Below, one piece after another: positions 1 through 6,358 of a stretch of DNA of 38,671 nt. Origin of the DNA: a virus; IMG/VR virus record IMGVR_UViG_3300046810_000225, positions 1 through 38,671 of that record; one strand, given 5' to 3'. The position numbers were made by a program, and so were the translations under genes. Each line of letters opens with the position of its first letter. Positions within the stretch are counted from its first letter, which is position 1. The notes under the pieces were generated by a model that worked only from the letters and a program-made list of their open reading frames with translations, searched no databases and had not been told where the DNA came from.

Positions 1-127
1 TTGCCGCATTCACACCAGCAAAGATGGTGATATGCCTTCTGTATGACTGCGGCCCTTGGTGCAATAACCGTAAGCCGCCCGAACACATCACCCTCTTTAA
101 CCTTCGATTCTCTCTTTGCCATTTCCG
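1..127. repeat. Terminal direct repeat, left copy (circular-assembly overlap)
   Basis: The first 127 bases are identical to bases 38545-38671. The length 127 is a common largest k-mer of de Bruijn assemblers, so the repeat is most simply the untrimmed overlap of a circular contig. Both ends carry coding sequence that continues sensibly across the joint: ninG ends inside it and the HNH gene starts inside it. A true short terminal repeat of the packaged DNA cannot be excluded from sequence alone. Confidence 0.93.
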
Positions 128-780
128 GTCCTCGCTCGCAACTTCATCAAATGCCTTACGCGCTTTCTGAAAATCGCTTTAAACCGCATAAGGTAATCAT
201 GCGAGAATTTGGCAACTCCGTTGTGATGCTCAATGCGCTCCACCAGTTCAATGCCAATCTTCTCGATTAGCTTGATTCTATACTTGACCGCATTTGATGA
301 CAAGTGGCGATTGCATTTGACGCATTGCTTGTGAATATTGAGCGTATTTAGGCGGGTTCCTGGGCTTGAACCGGCTGAACGCAGATGCCCGGCGTCCCAG
401 ACATCCGTTTTTGTGATTGGATATGAGACCCCGCAGCTTATGCAGGGCAATGCTTCGTCTCGAAGCCTCACATATGCGTTGACTGCCGCTTGTGCCTCAC
501 GCATGTAATCCGACTTCGTTTTTAGCTTTTCGCGCTTGGCCTTGTCGGCTGCCCGCTCGGCCTTGGCCGTGGCCAGCTTCTGTTTCGCCACTCGGGCCTT
601 GGCGATCACCACTGCGCAGTCTGCGCTGCACCAGACCTTGAACGGCTGTTTCGGGTCGGGCGCATACGGTGCCCGACAGGCTCGATTCGCACACTTGCGC
701 AGCTTCGGCTTGCCGGGCTGCGGTTCCCGCTGGGACGGGAACGCGGTGCGCTTCATTGGCGCTTTGCGCTGGAGCGTCAT
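97..780 (-). CDS. ninG: NinG/Rap-like recombination nuclease
   Basis: This 227-aa protein matches the lambda NinG (Rap) family, which in lambda is a structure-specific nuclease acting on branched recombination intermediates. Visible features are an N-terminal cysteine cluster (RKCANRACRAPY, then CSADC) followed by a lysine/alanine-rich coiled-coil segment. The conserved C-terminal domain carries CISCG, the HLRSAGSSPGTR segment and a QCVKCNRHL zinc-binding motif. Its ATG shares an ATGA overlap with the stop of the methyltransferase gene upstream. Its 3' end lies in the terminal repeat and, on the circular map, overlaps the start of the HNH gene (ATG at 122/38666) by 26 bp. Together with the Sak3 and NinB genes on the other strand it forms a recombination set. 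The 3' half looks less GC-rich than the structural genes. Family assignment is secure; the exact reaction here is inferred. Confidence 0.93.
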   Translation of the reverse strand: MTLQRKAPMKRTAFPSQREPQPGKPKLRKCANRACRAPYAPDPKQPFKVWCSADCAVVIAKARVAKQKLATAKAERAADKAKREKLKTKSDYMREAQAAVNAYVRLRDEALPCISCGVSYPITKTDVWDAGHLRSAGSSPGTRLNTLNIHKQCVKCNRHLSSNAVKYRIKLIEKIGIELVERIEHHNGVAKFSHDYLMRFKAIFRKRVRHLMKLRARTGNGKERIEG

Positions 781-1535
781 AGCAGCGATTCCTGCACTTG
801 CTTGGCTGGATGATGGGTGAATAATTGCTGTTGCGAATACGCTTGCTCAATACGGCGGCATGCTATCTCAAAGTATTCCTGTGACTGCTCAACCCCGATA
901 AAGCGCTTCCCTTCCATTAGCGCTGCTACACCGCTTGTGCCACTCCCCATGTACGGATCGAGCACTACTACCCCATCAATGGCACTAATGGCCTTCTGCG
1001 CCATTGAGAGTGGCATAACGGCAGGATGCTGAGCATCTTTGCGGTTTGTCTGCTCAACGTTCCATACGTCTGTCAGGCATAAACGGTTATTCAGCTTGTC
1101 ATCCTCGTTTTTCAAGCACACCATCAGGACTTCATGTACTGGGAAAAAACGGCGCTTGTCCACGTTCGCGCCACTACCTTTATTTATCACTACCTGCTGA
1201 TGTACAATCCATTTTGTGCGGTTGAGCCATTCTAGCGGGCTGATTAGACGACCGCCAACGATCCTGTTTTTATGGCTGTAAAGCAACGGGCCATCAACCA
1301 CTGAATACAACATGTCGCACAGTTCAATCTGCGATTGCTGGTATTGCGGCTCCGGCATGTCGTCAGAAAAGTTTTTGTATTCCCACTTTACCGAATTGTC
1401 CCCCTTCATTTGGTGAAAACCTCCCAAGTTATATGGCGGCGAGGTAAGGCACGCATCAACTTTCCCAATCAGCGGTAGAATATCCTCGCACGCCCCGCAA
1501 TACAGCGTCGCATCCCCAATAATCACCGGCTTCAT
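777..1535 (-). CDS. Beta-class DNA methyltransferase (N6-adenine or N4-cytosine)
   Basis: A 252-aa site-specific DNA methyltransferase. The catalytic motif IV, TSPPYN, is near residues 31-36 and the SAM-binding motif I, DPYMGSGT, is near 193-200. The order IV before I is that of beta-class amino-methyltransferases; SPPY fits N4-cytosine or N6-adenine methylation. I chose the ATG at 1535, not an upstream GTG, because it forms an ATGA overlap with the previous stop and starts the conserved fold directly. No restriction enzyme gene is adjacent, so it is probably an orphan enzyme that protects phage DNA from host restriction or marks it for regulation. The tail contains SQQQLF, loosely like a sliding-clamp-binding peptide (speculative). 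Base composition is visibly less GC-rich than that of neighbouring genes, which may indicate recent acquisition. Confidence 0.9.
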   Translation of the reverse strand: MKPVIIGDATLYCGACEDILPLIGKVDACLTSPPYNLGGFHQMKGDNSVKWEYKNFSDDMPEPQYQQSQIELCDMLYSVVDGPLLYSHKNRIVGGRLISPLEWLNRTKWIVHQQVVINKGSGANVDKRRFFPVHEVLMVCLKNEDDKLNNRLCLTDVWNVEQTNRKDAQHPAVMPLSMAQKAISAIDGVVVLDPYMGSGTSGVAALMEGKRFIGVEQSQEYFEIACRRIEQAYSQQQLFTHHPAKQVQESLL

Positions 1536-1927
1536 GCCATCGCCTTTTCTGCCGCTGCGCACGCCTGCGCCAGCAGCCCCACCTCGATCTGCGGCAAGGC
1601 CCGCAAGTACCATGCAAACGCCTGTTTCAGCGCGGCATATTCGGCCGTGGTCAGGTCCAGCAGCTTGGTTGGCCGGGCCGCTGCCTTTCGCAGCATCGCG
1701 TACGCTTTCGTGACCAGGTCATGAAAGGCTTTCGACTTGGTGGCGGCGGCGATGTAGCTGGCAATGATCAGGTGCGTGGTCAGGTGATTAGCGCCCGATC
1801 CGGTGCACTGGCCCCGGTGGGCGGCGTCGAAATGGCACATCAATGGCAGTGCCACCGCGTTCGCATCTTCTTTCCCAACTCTCTGCTTGCAAGCAACAAG
1901 TGCCAGCGGGTTGAGGTGGCGGGTCAT
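1532..1927 (-). CDS. Hypothetical protein, 131 aa
   Basis: I do not recognise a named family. The protein is alanine-rich and mostly helical. Its N-terminal third contains two cysteines and several histidines (CHFDAAHRGQCTGSGANHLT), which could bind a metal. The ATG overlaps the stop of the upstream HTH gene, and its own stop overlaps the methyltransferase start, both as ATGA. It is therefore translated as the second cistron of the early leftward operon. Position between a regulator and a DNA-modifying enzyme suggests an early role, but nothing more specific can be supported. Confidence 0.8.
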   Translation of the reverse strand: MTRHLNPLALVACKQRVGKEDANAVALPLMCHFDAAHRGQCTGSGANHLTTHLIIASYIAAATKSKAFHDLVTKAYAMLRKAAARPTKLLDLTTAEYAALKQAFAWYLRALPQIEVGLLAQACAAAEKAMA

Positions 1928-2100
1928 GCTTTCCCCTTGAAGTAGTCAGCCAGCTTCTTGACCGTCGAAAAGGCCGGCGTGGTGTTGGTGCCCTTGGCGA
2001 TGCGGTACACCGTCATGTAGGACAAGCCCACCTTGCGCGCGATTGACTTGAGGTTGGTGTCGGCCAGCTGGCGCACCACGTATTGCAGATCATCGTCCAT
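1924..2100 (-). CDS. Small HTH DNA-binding protein, 58 aa (candidate phage regulator)
   Basis: A compact helix-turn-helix protein whose core reads LKSIARKVGLSYMTVYRIAKG, followed by a short helix ending at the stop. At 58 residues it is the size of Cro-type repressors and lacks any oligomerisation domain of a CI protein. It is the first gene of the leftward early operon and shares ATGA with the next gene. One copy of the phage's 14-bp palindrome (2109-2122) lies 9 bp before its start, next to a TATAAA -10, so autoregulation is plausible. The ribosome site (AAGGG) is modest. It is one of three encoded candidates for the protein that binds the eight sites; the others are the XRE protein at 9513 and the winged-helix protein at 36512. 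Binding specificity is not shown by the sequence. Confidence 0.85.
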   Translation of the reverse strand: MDDDLQYVVRQLADTNLKSIARKVGLSYMTVYRIAKGTNTTPAFSTVKKLADYFKGKA

Positions 2101-2108
2101 GTTTGCCC

Positions 2109-2122
2109 TTGTTTAAGATCAA
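2109..2122 (+). promoter_or_regulatory. Operator-like site 1 (TTGTTTAAGATCAA)
   Basis: This 14-mer fits the window-wide consensus TTGacnnAgATCAA. It lies immediately downstream of the leftward -10 hexamer at 2127-2132, over the predicted start point, and ends just before the ribosome site of the HTH gene. That position suits a repressor acting on its own promoter. Confidence 0.6.
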
Positions 2123-2126
2123 TGTG

Positions 2127-2155
2127 TTTATACTGTACTCCTAACGCCGACATAT
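2127..2155 (-). promoter_or_regulatory. Leftward early promoter (weak -35)
   Basis: On the minus strand TATAAA (2127-2132) matches five of six -10 positions and lies 27 bp before the HTH start codon. No good -35 is found at 17 bp. A TTGCAA lies 22 bp upstream, which is too far, and pairs better with TACAGT as an alternative -10. Some activation may therefore be needed. Confidence 0.4.
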
Positions 2156-2184
2156 TGCAAGCGTAAGAAAGTTATAAATTGCGA

Positions 2185-2213
2185 TTGACATGAGAAACCG
2201 AACGCGCTAATCT
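2185..2213 (+). promoter_or_regulatory. Rightward early promoter, consensus -35
   Basis: TTGACA at 2185-2190 is a perfect -35. A 17-bp spacer leads to TAATCT at 2208-2213, a moderate -10. The predicted start lies about 70 bp before the exported-protein gene, and the leader contains a short hairpin (CTCGG...CCGAG at about 2220-2242) and a GGAGG ribosome site. Together with the leftward promoter it makes 2101-2292 a divergent control region. Confidence 0.6.
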
Positions 2214-2292
2214 GTTCTCACTCGGCGGCCACTGCCACCGAGGTGCAGCAGGCGCCCCGGCACGCCCTCATGCCGCCACTTGTGGAGGAATC

Positions 2293-2496
2293 ATGTTCAA
2301 GAAAGCAGTCGCAGCGCTTGCCTTACTGGCCGTGGTGGTGCCGGCGTTTGCCGCACAGGCGATCTGGACCGGCAGGCAGGTGCAGGTCACCACCGTCACC
2401 TACCAGGTCGCGTGGAATTGCGAATACAACTACCTGGGCCAGAAGTTCTGGCGCACCTACCTGTACAGCTGCCCGAACAGCGTCGAGGTCCAGTAA
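2293..2496 (+). CDS. Small exported protein with signal peptide, 67 aa
   Basis: The first about 23 residues form a classic signal peptide: MFKK, a hydrophobic run (AVAALALLAVVVPAFA) and an AxA-type cleavage region. The mature part is about 45 residues, rich in tyrosine, tryptophan and valine, with two cysteines about 16 residues apart that could form a disulfide in the periplasm. A perfect GGAGG precedes the ATG. I recognise no family. It is the first gene behind the consensus rightward promoter, so it should be made early, where phages often place host-takeover or superinfection-exclusion factors. A periplasmic or envelope target is inferred from the signal peptide only. Confidence 0.8.
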   Translation: MFKKAVAALALLAVVVPAFAAQAIWTGRQVQVTTVTYQVAWNCEYNYLGQKFWRTYLYSCPNSVEVQ

Positions 2497-2541
2497 CCGC
2501 AACGCGGCGGGCAATGGTGCGCGCCGAAACCGGAGATAAGA

Positions 2542-2883
2542 ATGAGCAGCAAGCACGCCGAACCCTACGTGTTCACCGAACTGGAACTAGCCATCGCCCC
2601 CGGCCTGCTGCTGGCCGCCGACAACCGCGTGCCGGTGCTGGTCGAGTTCAGCTACAGCGCGGGCCAAGCGGCGCGCGACTTCGGCCACCCCGACGACCGC
2701 GACGACGGCGTGCCGCCCGAGCTGGAGCTGCTGGCGGTCAAGCTGGCCGACCTTGCCACCTTCGGCACCGATGGCTTCGCGCTGGGCGTGGAGGCCGAGG
2801 CCGACCTGCTGCCGCTGCTGTCGGCGGTGGACCGCAGCACGCTCGAAGATGCGATGTTCGCCAGGGTGGCGCGCAAGAATTGA
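2542..2883 (+). CDS. Hypothetical acidic protein, 113 aa
   Basis: A soluble, strongly acidic protein with many Glu, Asp, Leu and Ala residues, probably helical, and no membrane segment. CGGAGATA precedes the ATG at a good distance. No family is recognised. It is the second gene of the rightward operon. Its stop codon overlaps the -35 box (TTGACT, 2880-2885) of the next predicted promoter, so readthrough and a new start probably coexist here. A DNA-mimic or anti-host role would suit an early acidic phage protein, but that is speculation. Confidence 0.75.
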   Translation: MSSKHAEPYVFTELELAIAPGLLLAADNRVPVLVEFSYSAGQAARDFGHPDDRDDGVPPELELLAVKLADLATFGTDGFALGVEAEADLLPLLSAVDRSTLEDAMFARVARKN

Positions 2884-2908
2884 CTTGAGCAAGGTCAATT
2901 TCTATACA
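2880..2908 (+). promoter_or_regulatory. Rightward promoter for the annealing-protein operon
   Basis: TTGACT (2880-2885, five of six) and TATACA (2903-2908, four of six) are separated by exactly 17 bp. Operator-like site 2 (2885-2898) fills the spacer, so a bound protein would block RNA polymerase. The leader to the next start codon is about 270 nt. Confidence 0.55.
2885..2898 (+). promoter_or_regulatory. Operator-like site 2 (TTGAGCAAGGTCAA)
   Basis: This copy lies between the -35 and -10 of the promoter at 2880-2908. It matches the late-operon site (TTGCGCAAGATCAA) at 12 of 14 positions. Confidence 0.65.
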
Positions 2909-2942
2909 GAAAAGTAGTAGATTCGCGTTTCTTTATTCCATT

Positions 2943-2956
2943 TTGACGCAAATCAA
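2943..2956 (+). promoter_or_regulatory. Operator-like site 3 (TTGACGCAAATCAA)
   Basis: This copy matches the FNR/Anr half-site pattern TTGAT-N4-ATCAA at 9 of 10 positions and contains a TTGACG -35-like hexamer. It is centred 58 bp from site 2. Confidence 0.65.
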
Positions 2957-2971
2957 TAGCCTGCATGGATT

Positions 2972-2985
2972 TTGATCTGCGTCAA
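2972..2985 (-). promoter_or_regulatory. Operator-like site 4 (TTGACGCAGATCAA on minus strand)
   Basis: This is the inverted partner of site 3, identical at 13 of 14 bases, with centres 29 bp apart. It fits TTGAT-N4-GTCAA when read on the plus strand. Confidence 0.65.
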
Positions 2986-3184
2986 CAATTTTCAAGTTGT
3001 AGCATCGCAATTTCATATGGTTGTGTGACGCAGTCCCGATCCGTACTCTGTGCCTTTATAGGCTTTACGTCTTTCCGACTACAAGCCTTGGGCAAGAACA
3101 GCGCTCAACCAGCCGCGCGGCTTCCAACTTTATGGACGACTCCGCTTTACCTATATGCAGTGACTAACAATAACAGGGGAACAG

Positions 3185-3361
3185 ATGGACGAACAAATCC
3201 GAGTGAAACACCGCCTGCCGGAACCGCAGCGCCAGGCACTCCGCGAGCAGTACGCCAAGGCCACCGAGAAGTGGTCGGGCAAGGCGCAGCGCATCGAGCC
3301 GACGCTGGAGGAACTGGCGCGGCGGCAGGGCGATATCGACAGCGGCGCTGTGCCGTTCTAA
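3185..3361 (+). CDS. Small charged protein, 58 aa
   Basis: A 58-residue, highly charged, Gln/Arg/Glu-rich helical protein of unrecognised family. A GGGGA ribosome site stands 5 bp before the ATG, and the stop is 19 bp before the Sak3 gene, which has its own good ribosome site. As the first cistron behind the three-operator control region, it probably serves with the annealing protein, but there is no direct evidence of function. Confidence 0.75.
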   Translation: MDEQIRVKHRLPEPQRQALREQYAKATEKWSGKAQRIEPTLEELARRQGDIDSGAVPF

Positions 3362-3380
3362 CGACAACCAAGGGAAGAAG

Positions 3381-3974
3381 ATGAGCGATACGTTAAACCC
3401 GTTTGTAAAGCTGGCCCTGATCGACGTCAGCCAGCATATCGAGAAGAAAGCGAACCTGTCCTACCTGTCGTGGCCGTGGGCGGTCGACCAGTTGATGCGC
3501 GCCGACCCTGCCGCCAATTGGGAGTTCCACGAGCCGACCACGTTTGGCAAGACCGTGATGGTGTCGTGCACCGTGACCGCGTTCGGCAAACCGATCAACA
3601 TGCACCTGCCGGTCATGGACCACAAGAACAAAGCGGTCGAGAACCCGGACGCGTTCGTGGTCAACAAGAACATGATGCGCTGCTTGGTGAAGGCCATCGC
3701 CTGCCATGGCCTCGGGTTGTACATCTACGCCGGGGAAGACCTGCCGGCAGACGAAGACGGCAATTCGGTCAAGCCGGCGCGCCCGCAAGCGCCACAGCGC
3801 CGTCCAGCACCACAGCATCCGGTCGACATTCCGACCCTGTGCTCGGCGCTGCAAGCCTGCGAGACGCTGGCGTCCCTCAAGGATACCTTCGCCAAGGCAT
3901 GGATCGAGAGCGGCCACAATGCCGACATAAAAAAATGCTACGACCACCGCAAGGCTGAACTGGAGGCGGCTTGA
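3381..3974 (+). CDS. DUF1071 (Sak3-type) single-strand annealing protein
   Basis: This 197-aa protein has the DUF1071 signature near its N-terminus: SQHIEKKANLSYLSWPWAVD, followed by the W-F-x-x-T-F pattern and an NPDAFVVNKNMMRCLVKA segment. This family comprises phage Sak3-like single-strand annealing recombinases, related in fold to Rad52. The annealing core is about residues 1-125. A proline-rich linker (PQAPQRRPAPQHP) follows, then a helical C-terminus of about 60 residues that could bind single-strand-binding protein or another partner. The ribosome site (GGGAAGAAG) is strong. It sits with NinB on this strand and NinG on the other. No exonuclease gene is visible next to it. Confidence 0.85.
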   Translation: MSDTLNPFVKLALIDVSQHIEKKANLSYLSWPWAVDQLMRADPAANWEFHEPTTFGKTVMVSCTVTAFGKPINMHLPVMDHKNKAVENPDAFVVNKNMMRCLVKAIACHGLGLYIYAGEDLPADEDGNSVKPARPQAPQRRPAPQHPVDIPTLCSALQACETLASLKDTFAKAWIESGHNADIKKCYDHRKAELEAA

Positions 3975-4276
3975 ACCTCGACGCCTTGCCTGCTGATCTG
4001 CTGCTGGCACGTGGGAAGTATGCGTCGGTACGCAGCGCCCACGAGGACGAAAAGAAGCGCCTCCAGGTGCTGTGCGGCGGTCTGGGTGCCACGGCCGCGC
4101 AAATCCTGCGCGCGATGCAGCCGGACCATGACGCGATCCCCGATGCGCAAGCGGTCGACGGGCTGCTGGCCGCCTGCCGCAAGGCGGTCGATGACATTGA
4201 CGCCTGCTGCGCCAACATCGATGTGCTGGCAGCGCAGCGGGCCGCACTCAAGCCGGCGGCTTGGCCGAAACGATGA
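3971..4276 (+). CDS. Hypothetical helical protein, 101 aa
   Basis: The start is a TTG that overlaps the stop of the annealing-protein gene (TTGA), preceded by GGAGG four bases upstream. The product is Ala/Leu/Asp-rich and almost entirely helical, with heptad-like spacing that suggests a short coiled coil. No family is recognised. It lies between the annealing protein and NinB, with its stop overlapping the NinB ATG, so translation of the three is coupled. It may be an accessory recombination factor, but this rests on position only. Confidence 0.75.
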   Translation: MNLDALPADLLLARGKYASVRSAHEDEKKRLQVLCGGLGATAAQILRAMQPDHDAIPDAQAVDGLLAACRKAVDDIDACCANIDVLAAQRAALKPAAWPKR

Positions 4277-4686
4277 GCAAGAAAACCTTCTTCCTGGCCC
4301 ACCCGGCCGCGCGCCGGAATGCCGCCGCCTACTGCATGGAAGCGCCGGATGGCTGGATGGTCGTCGTTTCCGAGCCGACCAAGAAGCGCATTCAGGAGGA
4401 AAAGTATCACGCGATGATTGGCGAGATCGCGGCGCAAGTTGAGCACATCGGCCGCAAGTGGGACTTGGACGACATGAAGCGCCTGCTGATCGACGAGTTC
4501 GCCGACGAAATGCGGCTGGCCGGCACGCCCTTGCACCACGACGGGCGCGTGATCCCCAGCTTCGACGGCCGCCGCATCGTCCAGCTGGGCATCCAGTCGC
4601 GCGACTTCTACGTGAAAGAGGCGGCGCAGTTCATTGAATTTTTGTATGCCTTCGGCGCGACACGTGGCGTCATCTTCAAAGAATAA
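4273..4686 (+). CDS. ninB: NinB (Orf) family recombination mediator
   Basis: This 137-aa protein follows the NinB/Orf pattern. It has an N-terminal strand-rich part, then KYHAMIGEIAAQVEHIGRKW, DDMKRLLIDEF, VIPSFDGRRIVQLG and a C-terminal FIEFLYAFGATRGV. Lambda Orf is a dimer that binds single-stranded DNA and SSB and substitutes for RecFOR in loading recombinases. I chose the ATG at 4273, which overlaps the previous stop (ATGA), over a TTG twelve bases upstream. It is the third protein of a coupled block with the DUF1071 annealing protein. NinB and NinG being encoded on opposite strands in separate early operons differs from lambda, where both lie in the nin region. Confidence 0.87.
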   Translation: MSKKTFFLAHPAARRNAAAYCMEAPDGWMVVVSEPTKKRIQEEKYHAMIGEIAAQVEHIGRKWDLDDMKRLLIDEFADEMRLAGTPLHHDGRVIPSFDGRRIVQLGIQSRDFYVKEAAQFIEFLYAFGATRGVIFKE

Positions 4687-4701
4687 CCACAAGGAGAAAA
4701 C

Positions 4702-5241
4702 ATGGGAACACCACACAAGCACGCGGCAATCATCAAACAGTGGGCAGACGGTCAGCAGATTCAGGCGCGGCAATATGACGAGGACGAGTGGGATGATATC
4801 GCCAGCCCGCAGTGGCATCCGAATTTGCAATACCGCGTCAAGCCGGAGCGGGCGTATCCGACCACGCAAATGGAGCCGAGCGACCTTTGGGAGATTTACG
4901 ACCGATTAAACCTCTCCGGCGGGAAGTCGCTAGTAACGGTCGTCAACGCTGCCCTGCGCCACGCCATCGACCACGACCAGGTTGTCCCCATGGCCGAAGT
5001 GCAGGAAGTGGCGCGCCAGCTGGCAGAGCAGGGGCGCGACAAGGCGAAGGCCAACCAAAACATCGACTTCACCATCAAGGCCGGGGACGTAGTTGAGAGC
5101 CCGCACTTTACCCTGAGCAGGTTGATCGTCGTAGATGTTAATTGGGCGCTGCGTGCCGTTGCTCTACGGCTCGGCCAAGATGGCGGTATCGTTGTCTGGC
5201 CCGCCGAAGGTTTATCGAAGATCGCCACCGTCAAGGACTGA
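4702..5241 (+). CDS. Phage accessory protein with KHA...YRVKPE N-terminal module, 179 aa
   Basis: The first 50 residues (HKHAAIIKQWADGQQIQ...WHPNLQYRVKPE) form a module that recurs at the start of many uncharacterised phage accessory proteins. A helical middle part and a strand-rich C-terminus (DFTIKAGDVVESPHF) follow. AAGGAGA precedes the ATG. No enzymatic motif is visible. It is one of the cluster of small rightward accessory genes and its function is unknown. Confidence 0.8.
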   Translation: MGTPHKHAAIIKQWADGQQIQARQYDEDEWDDIASPQWHPNLQYRVKPERAYPTTQMEPSDLWEIYDRLNLSGGKSLVTVVNAALRHAIDHDQVVPMAEVQEVARQLAEQGRDKAKANQNIDFTIKAGDVVESPHFTLSRLIVVDVNWALRAVALRLGQDGGIVVWPAEGLSKIATVKD

Positions 5242-5245
5242 CCCC

Positions 5246-5614
5246 ATGGCCCTGAACCTGAAAGAGAAAGCCGAGTTCGCGCGCCTGCAAGCCGAAGTGC
5301 GGATCGCGCGGGCGCTGCGCTGGACCGAGCCGGTGGCGCGGGATTTGCCAGCGCCGAAGGACTCCAGCACCGTTTCGCAAGGCTGGGATTACAACATTCA
5401 CACTTGCAAGGTAGAGCCAGCATGGTCGAGCAGCATCTACCACGGCTGGGGTGAATACATTCGCGGCGAAAGCCCGCGCAGCCAGTATTCGTTTGCACTC
5501 TACAGCGCCGAGCTTCTGGCCCTGCGCGCCCTGCGTTGCGAACTGGAGCGCAAGGCAGCGGAGGCGCTGGCGGCGATTGATGCGCGCATCGAACAACTGA
5601 AAGGAGCGGCATGA
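5246..5614 (+). CDS. Hypothetical protein, 122 aa
   Basis: A soluble protein with helical, charged ends and a central part rich in aromatic residues (WDYNIHTCKVEPAWSSSIYH). I chose the ATG at 5246, 4 bp after the previous stop, rather than extending upstream into that gene. The C-terminal helix (ELERKAAEALAAIDARIEQL) looks like a coiled coil and may drive oligomerisation. The stop overlaps the next ATG. No family is recognised. Confidence 0.75.
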   Translation: MALNLKEKAEFARLQAEVRIARALRWTEPVARDLPAPKDSSTVSQGWDYNIHTCKVEPAWSSSIYHGWGEYIRGESPRSQYSFALYSAELLALRALRCELERKAAEALAAIDARIEQLKGAA

Positions 5615-5817
5615 GCATCTTCAATACCCTTACCAACGTGGTCAAGGCAGGCGTCGCGGTGGCCGTTTCACCGATTGCGCTGGCGGCCGATATCGTCACC
5701 CTGCCGGGCAGTGCTTGCGACCCGAATGCAGGCCCGTTCGACCGAACCGGAAAGATGCTAAATGCTGCTGGACGTTGCATAACTGAGGCTATCAAGCCCG
5801 ACTCAATTGATAGCTAA
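5611..5817 (+). CDS. Small hydrophobic-segment phage protein, 68 aa
   Basis: This resembles a widespread family of short phage proteins beginning with a pattern like M-S-x-x-x-T-L-x-x-V-V-K-A, followed by a moderately hydrophobic stretch (AGVAVAVSPIALAADIVTLPG). That stretch may associate with the membrane. A GGAGC ribosome site stands before the ATG, which overlaps the preceding stop. Two cysteines lie in the second half. The function of the family is unknown to me. Confidence 0.75.
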   Translation: MSIFNTLTNVVKAGVAVAVSPIALAADIVTLPGSACDPNAGPFDRTGKMLNAAGRCITEAIKPDSIDS

Positions 5818-5836
5818 AAACAATTAGCTCTAGTAC
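5807..5836 (+). promoter_or_regulatory. Possible internal rightward promoter
   Basis: TTGATA (5807-5812) and a poor TAGTAC (5831-5836) are 18 bp apart in the 71-bp gap after the 68-aa gene. An AGCTAA...TTAGCT stem lies across the spacer but has no U-tract, so it is not an intrinsic terminator. Confidence 0.25.
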
Positions 5837-5888
5837 AGCGCACGTGGCACACTGAGCACTTCTTACCAACACATCAGGAGTGCTCAAC

Positions 5889-6068
5889 ATGCTGCATGAA
5901 ATTCAAGTCAACGTGGTCAACGAGTTTGGCCGCAAGCGGATCAAGCCGGTCGACCACAACGCCGAGCTGTTCTGCAAGCTGCTCGGAAGTAAGACGCTGA
6001 CCGAGGACAACATCGCCGTCATCAAGCAGCTCGGCTTCACCGTTACCGTCGTGCCGGAGGAGCTGTGA
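5889..6068 (+). CDS. Hypothetical protein, 59 aa
   Basis: A short basic/acidic mixed protein of unrecognised family (MLHEIQVNVVNEFGRKR start). I take the ATG at 5889 because AGGAG lies 8 bp before it; an in-frame GTG at 5880 would overlap that ribosome site. It follows the only gap of note in this part of the operon, so it may be the first gene of a subcluster. Its stop overlaps the GTG of the next gene. Confidence 0.72.
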   Translation: MLHEIQVNVVNEFGRKRIKPVDHNAELFCKLLGSKTLTEDNIAVIKQLGFTVTVVPEEL

Positions 6069-6358
6069 GCGCCCTGCACGAAGTCAGCGCCCTGTTCACG
6101 CCGATGCGCCTGACCGGCCACGGCAACACCGCTGTCGTATTGCGCGGCAATGCCGGCGGCTTCGACCTGCGCGGCTGCCCGGCCGGACCGCAACTGGCGG
6201 CATTCATCCAGCGCGCCTGCAACCACCATGCCGACCTGGTGGACGCCTTGCAGATTACGCTCGACCTGATCCAGCAGCTGGAAGGCATGGACAACCGCGC
6301 CGAGCCAGCCACCGATGTGAGCCAACTGCACCGGCTGCTGGCCAAGGTGCGCGCATGA
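6065..6358 (+). CDS. Hypothetical protein, 97 aa (GTG start)
   Basis: The start is a GTG that overlaps the previous stop (GTGA), with GGAGG just before it. The C-terminal half (AFIQRACNHHADLVDALQIT...LIQQLEG) is a helical segment of a type common in phage hypothetical proteins, with a conserved NHH-x-x-L-V core. No enzymatic motif is seen. It is translationally coupled on both sides. Confidence 0.72.
   Translation: MSALHEVSALFTPMRLTGHGNTAVVLRGNAGGFDLRGCPAGPQLAAFIQRACNHHADLVDALQITLDLIQQLEGMDNRAEPATDVSQLHRLLAKVRA

Larger units (their letters stand above)
2884..3184. other. 301-bp control region before the Sak3 operon
   Basis: No convincing gene lies here. It holds three copies of the 14-bp palindrome (2885-2898, 2943-2956, 2972-2985) and the promoter at 2880-2908. 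A second -35-like TTGACG lies inside site 3 (2943-2948), with only weak -10 candidates near 2966 and 3016. Sites 3 and 4 are inverted relative to each other across 15 bp and differ at one base, so they could also fold as a stem. The remaining roughly 180 bp show nothing I recognise and may be an untranslated leader. Confidence 0.6.

Noticed and set aside
2943-2985. Sites 3 and 4 read as an intrinsic terminator stem
   Set aside because: The stem has a 15-base loop, is AT-rich and is not followed by a U-tract. It fits operator copies better.
2965-3384. A 139-codon open frame on the plus strand across the Sak3 control region
   Set aside because: It runs through the operators, lacks a ribosome site and overlaps the better-supported 58-aa gene in another frame.
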